From Cytophagales bacterium (GTDB lineage Bacteria > Bacteroidota > Bacteroidia > Cytophagales > Spirosomataceae): 64,000 nt of DNA. The stretch's first letter is position 1. Each line of letters opens with the position of its first letter. The stretch lies in the NCBI GenBank assembly GCA_013298125.1, contig JAAFJP010000009.1, positions 1 to 64,000 of the forward strand, read 5' to 3'. Of this stretch, positions 60,823-64,000 are shown in pieces. Both the position numbers and the translations under genes were made by a program. Below the pieces are notes generated by a model. That model did no database searches. It had not been told where the DNA came from and worked only from the letters and a program-made list of their open reading frames with translations.

Positions 60823-60858
60823 AAAAAAGTCTCTCAAACTATTATGAGAGACTTTTTT
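60823..60858. terminator. Bidirectional terminator
   Basis: AAAAAAGTCTCTCA and TGAGAGACTTTTTT pair perfectly around an 8-base loop, 14 bases after the stop of the receptor gene on the minus strand. Confidence 0.85.
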
Positions 60859-60871
60859 GTGCAAACTCTGA

Positions 60872-63460
60872 TTATCTCGGACGACCACCACCCGCAGGTG
60901 CAGCAGGTGCAGCTTGCTGACCTCCGCCACCGTCACCATCTTTCATGTCATCGTTATTCACTGATTTCTTTTTCTTCTTAGCATCAACAAAAGAGATTTT
61001 ACCGAGACGGTAACTGAACGTTACTTTGAAGTTCATGTTGCGTAAAGTCGTAACGCTGTTTTGAGTAATCGTTGGTGAATCAATATTGCTCTTAATAGTA
61101 AATCCGTTTGGCGTAAAGAAGTTCTCTGCCCCGAAGCCAATACTGCCCTTTTTGTTCAAGAAATCCCTTTTAAATCCTAAGCTATAAATTCCAAAACCGC
61201 CTTGATTTCCTTGTAGCTGTACTTGGTTTCCTCGGTAAAATGAGAAGGCTTGGATGCCCCATCCTTTGCCTAAATTATAATTTCCAAACATTCTAAAACT
61301 CGCTACCCAACCTTCGTTCGAAGCATTGAAAAGTGGATTAGGATTATTATTTTTCAAAACAGAATAAAACACATCCGTCCCCCCTCCTATCTGTAATTTT
61401 CCAGCAGTTACGTTTACAAACAAATTCATACCATAAGCATCTTGATTACCTATGTTCAAATATCTGGTCAAAATGAAAGGCTTGCCTTGTGTATCTACGT
61501 CGTTTGTGCGTACACTCTCGATACCGCCCGTAGTGTTACGCATGAAAAGAGCCGAAGTCAAAAATACATTTTTGAAGAAGGTATTGACCGTAAATTCATA
61601 ATTATTCGTAAACTCAGGCGATAACAATGGGTTACCTTCTGTTACATTGGATGGATTTGAAGCGTTCCTATTTGGATTCAAAAACTGCAATGAAGGTCTT
61701 TGAATGCGACGGTTATAAGCCAATTTAAGAGTTGTACCACCTTTAATACTCTTTGATAAATTAATACTTGGGACAAATGTACCATAATCAGGAATATCAA
61801 TATTCTGACTTCCCTTACCTTCTGTAACCTGAGTGGCATCTATGTTGGTGTATTCATAACGTCCGCCTACTTTCAAACTATATTTTTTCTTAGTAGTAAG
61901 GGTGTATGAAAAATATGAGGCTGCAATGTTTTGGTCATAGTCCAATGACCCATTATTTCCTATCTGCCTAAATACCGAATTTACTTTTCTAAAAATCCCT
62001 TTCCCTCCAAACTCTATCATCTGTGTTTTTCCAATAGGTGTCTGATAATCAACCTGTAAGGTAGTTTCCTGATTAGAACTTGGATTGGTATTCGTGATAA
62101 GGTTTGAGCCGTCTGGAAGTCCAGCGATTTTGTTCGTGAAATCATTGACACGATTATTTCTACTAAACTGCCCAGAAATGGTCAATTCTTGTTGAGGTTT
62201 TTTATAGGTATGAACATAGTCAATATTGGCATCTACGTTGTTTGAATTATCAATAGATTCTACATCACGAGTTGTTGAAATAGCCAACGGTGTGTTTGGC
62301 AACAGACCTCTATAAATCTGTGTCAATAAACCATCCTGATAATTGTATTGATTTCTTGCACCCAACTTCAATGAGGCGGTGATAGAGTTAGTCTTATTGA
62401 TGTCCCAGTCCCAACCGAACTGATAATTTCCGAATAATCCACTATTGCGAGTTTCTGCCCCTTGTACATTGGTAGTTTGATTTCCGAATGAATCCGATGT
62501 AATTTGGGTATTATCAAAACGCCCATTGATATTATAATTGGCACGTCCAAAACCACCTACCGAGAAGCCCATCGTACCTTTGCGGTAGTTTCCGTTCAGC
62601 GATAAATTGCCCCCTCTGATTCCAACGCTGGTATCCATATTGAGCGTAAGTCCTTGAAGCGTATTCTTTTTTGTAATAATATTAATAATTCCAGATGAAC
62701 CCTCTGCATCGTATTTAGCTGAGGGTGAAGTAATTACCTCCACCGACTTAATCATATCGGCAGGAATTTGCTTCAATGCATCGGCAACACTACTGGCAAT
62801 GATGGTTGAGGGTTTATTGTTTATCAAAACCTTCACATTTGAACTACCTCTCAAAGATACATTACCGTCTAAATCAACCGTTAATGAAGGTACTTTTCGT
62901 AAAACATCCGCACCATCGCCCCCTTTATTGCTGGCATCTTTCTCAGCATTATATACCATTCTATCTACTTTGTCTTCAATTAGCGAACGTTGTCCTTCAA
63001 CGGTAACTTCTGCCAAATTTTGAGTGCTATAACCTAACTTAATCACGCCCAAATCAATCTCATCATTTTTATTAACAATATTGACATCCATTTTCTTGGT
63101 TTGATAGCCCATGAAAGAAATGGATAAAATATATTCACCCGTAGCTACACGAGTGATTGAAAATTTACCCTTATCATCACAGATTGCTCCATCGACAGGT
63201 TTTTTGGTAGCTTTCACCATCAAGGCAACACTGGCATATTCAACCGCTTTTGAAACGGATGAATCAACTACATAGCCCGAAATTTTAGCTGAACCTTTGG
63301 GTTGAGCCTGTGCTGTACCAGGAATAGCCATTTGCTCTCTATCCTTGCGAGTGCCTCCGCCCATGCCAGGGAATCCTCCACCACCACCTGGACCAAACTG
63401 AGCTAAAATATCTGTAGAGAAAATGCTGAAAATTGTCAGAATTAGTAATATCTTTTTCAT
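60872..63460 (-). CDS. Outer-membrane beta-barrel receptor (TonB-dependent, OMP_b-brl_3 type)
   Basis: An 862-aa protein with signal peptide (to about DILAQ). A Gly/Pro-rich stretch (about 22-40, FGPGGGGGFPGMGGG) precedes a carboxypeptidase-regulatory-like domain (about 58-145, 'SGYVVDSSVSKAVEYASV', 'GEYILSISFMGYQTK'). A plug-like domain follows ('DGADVLRKVPSLTVDLDGNV', 'LINNKPSTIIASSVADALKQIPADMIKSVEVITSPSAKYDAEG' in shortened form around residues 215-260, 'GIINIITKK'), then the barrel. The C-terminus is unusual: after the last barrel strand comes a Lys-rich and Gly/Ala/Pro-rich tail (KKKKKSVNNDDMKDG...GGGRPR). Ligand unknown; no SusD partner. Confidence 0.88.
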   Translation of the reverse strand: MKKILLILTIFSIFSTDILAQFGPGGGGGFPGMGGGTRKDREQMAIPGTAQAQPKGSAKISGYVVDSSVSKAVEYASVALMVKATKKPVDGAICDDKGKFSITRVATGEYILSISFMGYQTKKMDVNIVNKNDEIDLGVIKLGYSTQNLAEVTVEGQRSLIEDKVDRMVYNAEKDASNKGGDGADVLRKVPSLTVDLDGNVSLRGSSNVKVLINNKPSTIIASSVADALKQIPADMIKSVEVITSPSAKYDAEGSSGIINIITKKNTLQGLTLNMDTSVGIRGGNLSLNGNYRKGTMGFSVGGFGRANYNINGRFDNTQITSDSFGNQTTNVQGAETRNSGLFGNYQFGWDWDINKTNSITASLKLGARNQYNYQDGLLTQIYRGLLPNTPLAISTTRDVESIDNSNNVDANIDYVHTYKKPQQELTISGQFSRNNRVNDFTNKIAGLPDGSNLITNTNPSSNQETTLQVDYQTPIGKTQMIEFGGKGIFRKVNSVFRQIGNNGSLDYDQNIAASYFSYTLTTKKKYSLKVGGRYEYTNIDATQVTEGKGSQNIDIPDYGTFVPSINLSKSIKGGTTLKLAYNRRIQRPSLQFLNPNRNASNPSNVTEGNPLLSPEFTNNYEFTVNTFFKNVFLTSALFMRNTTGGIESVRTNDVDTQGKPFILTRYLNIGNQDAYGMNLFVNVTAGKLQIGGGTDVFYSVLKNNNPNPLFNASNEGWVASFRMFGNYNLGKGWGIQAFSFYRGNQVQLQGNQGGFGIYSLGFKRDFLNKKGSIGFGAENFFTPNGFTIKSNIDSPTITQNSVTTLRNMNFKVTFSYRLGKISFVDAKKKKKSVNNDDMKDGDGGGGQQAAPAAPAGGGRPR

Positions 63461-63793
63461 AAATCGTGTTTTTATTTTCGGATGAAACCTTTGGATTAAT
63501 AACCAAAATTAACGCAAATAGTTTGTCAATAAAATTAAAATAGTACAAATGGGGTGTTTTTCAGATAAGCGGAAAAACCTTGTAATCTGTCTATTAGATA
63601 AGATTATAACAAAAATGTTGCACATGAGAGTCTTAGTTTATGACAATTTTCGACCAATAGTGTAAGTGTGCCGATGAGAGAGAGATATTTGGAGTTTTGG
63701 AGATTTATAATTTCGATTTTGGCAAGGCTAAACAAATTATTATTGTACTTTATAAGTAGCCGAATGTGAATAAACGATGTCTATTTTATTAAC
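63461..63793. other. Upstream region of the receptor gene, no gene seen
   Basis: AT-rich. A minus-strand TAATTTTG (63504-63511) fits TAnnTTTG and could be the receptor's promoter, 43 bases from the ATG. Nothing else stands out. Confidence 0.4.
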
Positions 63794-63894
63794 CGAGCGT
63801 CGATCACCACAAAAGAGTCAGAAGAAAACAAAGGAATTGCTTATTTTGACTAACTATTGTTACCTTTTGTTTCTTTTGTGGCGACCAACACTCG
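63794..63894. repeat. Imperfect inverted repeat CGAGCGTCGATCACCACAAA...
   Basis: The left arm CGAGCGTCGATCACCACAAA faces TTTGTGGCGACCAACACTCG, with ACAAAGG/CCTTTTGT inside. The outer part is related to the outer block of the repeat at 49530. Confidence 0.65.
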
Positions 63895-63929
63895 ATACAG
63901 AAAATTAAACGTCATTTAATTAGTGTGCA

Positions 63930-63998
63930 AAAAACTTTAAATTGTCTTATTCTTATTTCAGAACACGCTTGCGAAACGCCGCACCGTTAAGATTAGTA
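63930..63998 (+). repeat. 69-bp direct repeat, copy 2
   Basis: Second copy of 60627-60695, one mismatch, reaching to two bases from the window end, so a longer match may continue outside. Confidence 0.85.
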
Positions 63999-64000
63999 TA

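Noticed and set aside
1-64000. tRNA, rRNA, CRISPR arrays or a replication origin
   Set aside because: None was recognised on either strand by reading; weak or unusual tRNA-like folds could still be missed.

Overview
The window reads as chromosomal DNA of a Bacteroidota bacterium, most likely a Cytophagales/Spirosomataceae-type freshwater or soil heterotroph. The evidence is a gliding-motility/type IX secretion (type B) C-terminal sorting domain, two large outer-membrane beta-barrel receptors with carboxypeptidase-regulatory-like N-domains, several SxC lipoproteins, Bacteroidota-style TAnnTTTG promoter boxes, weak Shine-Dalgarno sequences and low-to-moderate GC. Genus assignment is inference; there is no rRNA in the window.

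Layout. 1-3.2 kb: the end of an insertion sequence truncating a small secreted protein, a RAYT (REP-associated tyrosine transposase) framed by palindromes, and a secreted GH65-family enzyme. 3.3-7.6 kb: a lipoprotein, two FKBP-type lipoproteins and a secreted beta-helix-like protein. 7.7-10.1 kb: a two-gene type II-like restriction-modification operon. 10.3-13.6 kb: a large BNR/sortilin-like protein with a palindrome embedded in its reading frame. 13.7-20.5 kb: an AT-rich nuclease and mobile-element island (PIN protein, DEDDh exonuclease fused to WG-like repeats, an Rpn-family nuclease followed by two free-standing copies of its own C-terminal domain, an IS110 element inserted in REP-like DNA, and a second RAYT). 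20.6-29.5 kb: M24 peptidase, T9SS-type protein, acyl-ACP desaturase, and a regulator plus MHS-family transporter operon. 29.5-33 kb: a second accessory island with a coupled DUF6934-like/47-aa gene pair and two genes each headed by the same ~168-bp structured repeat. 33-52 kb: mostly metabolic genes (acetyl-CoA synthetase, DUF1549/DUF1553 plus DUF1501 pair, kynureninase, LysR plus group II decarboxylase, TonB receptor, S9 peptidase, isocitrate dehydrogenase). 52.5-64 kb: LysR regulator, a graveyard of gene fragments, DinB/DoxX/RlmF, PgeF, M28 peptidase, a membrane gene pair and an outer-membrane receptor flanked by 69-bp direct repeats.

The most unusual features are: (1) the Rpn locus, where the C-terminal domain, which in studied Rpn systems is translated internally as an antitoxin, is present three times in tandem, each copy starting at the same conserved Met; (2) two RAYT genes, each with its own palindrome family, with copies inside a coding sequence, interrupted by an IS110 element, and nested inside other palindromes; (3) the duplicated 168-bp headers at 30.4 and 31.0 kb, one of them preceding a thioredoxin-like protein whose CxxC is SxxS; (4) a PIN plus DEDDh-WG gene pair. 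The housekeeping segments are otherwise ordinary.
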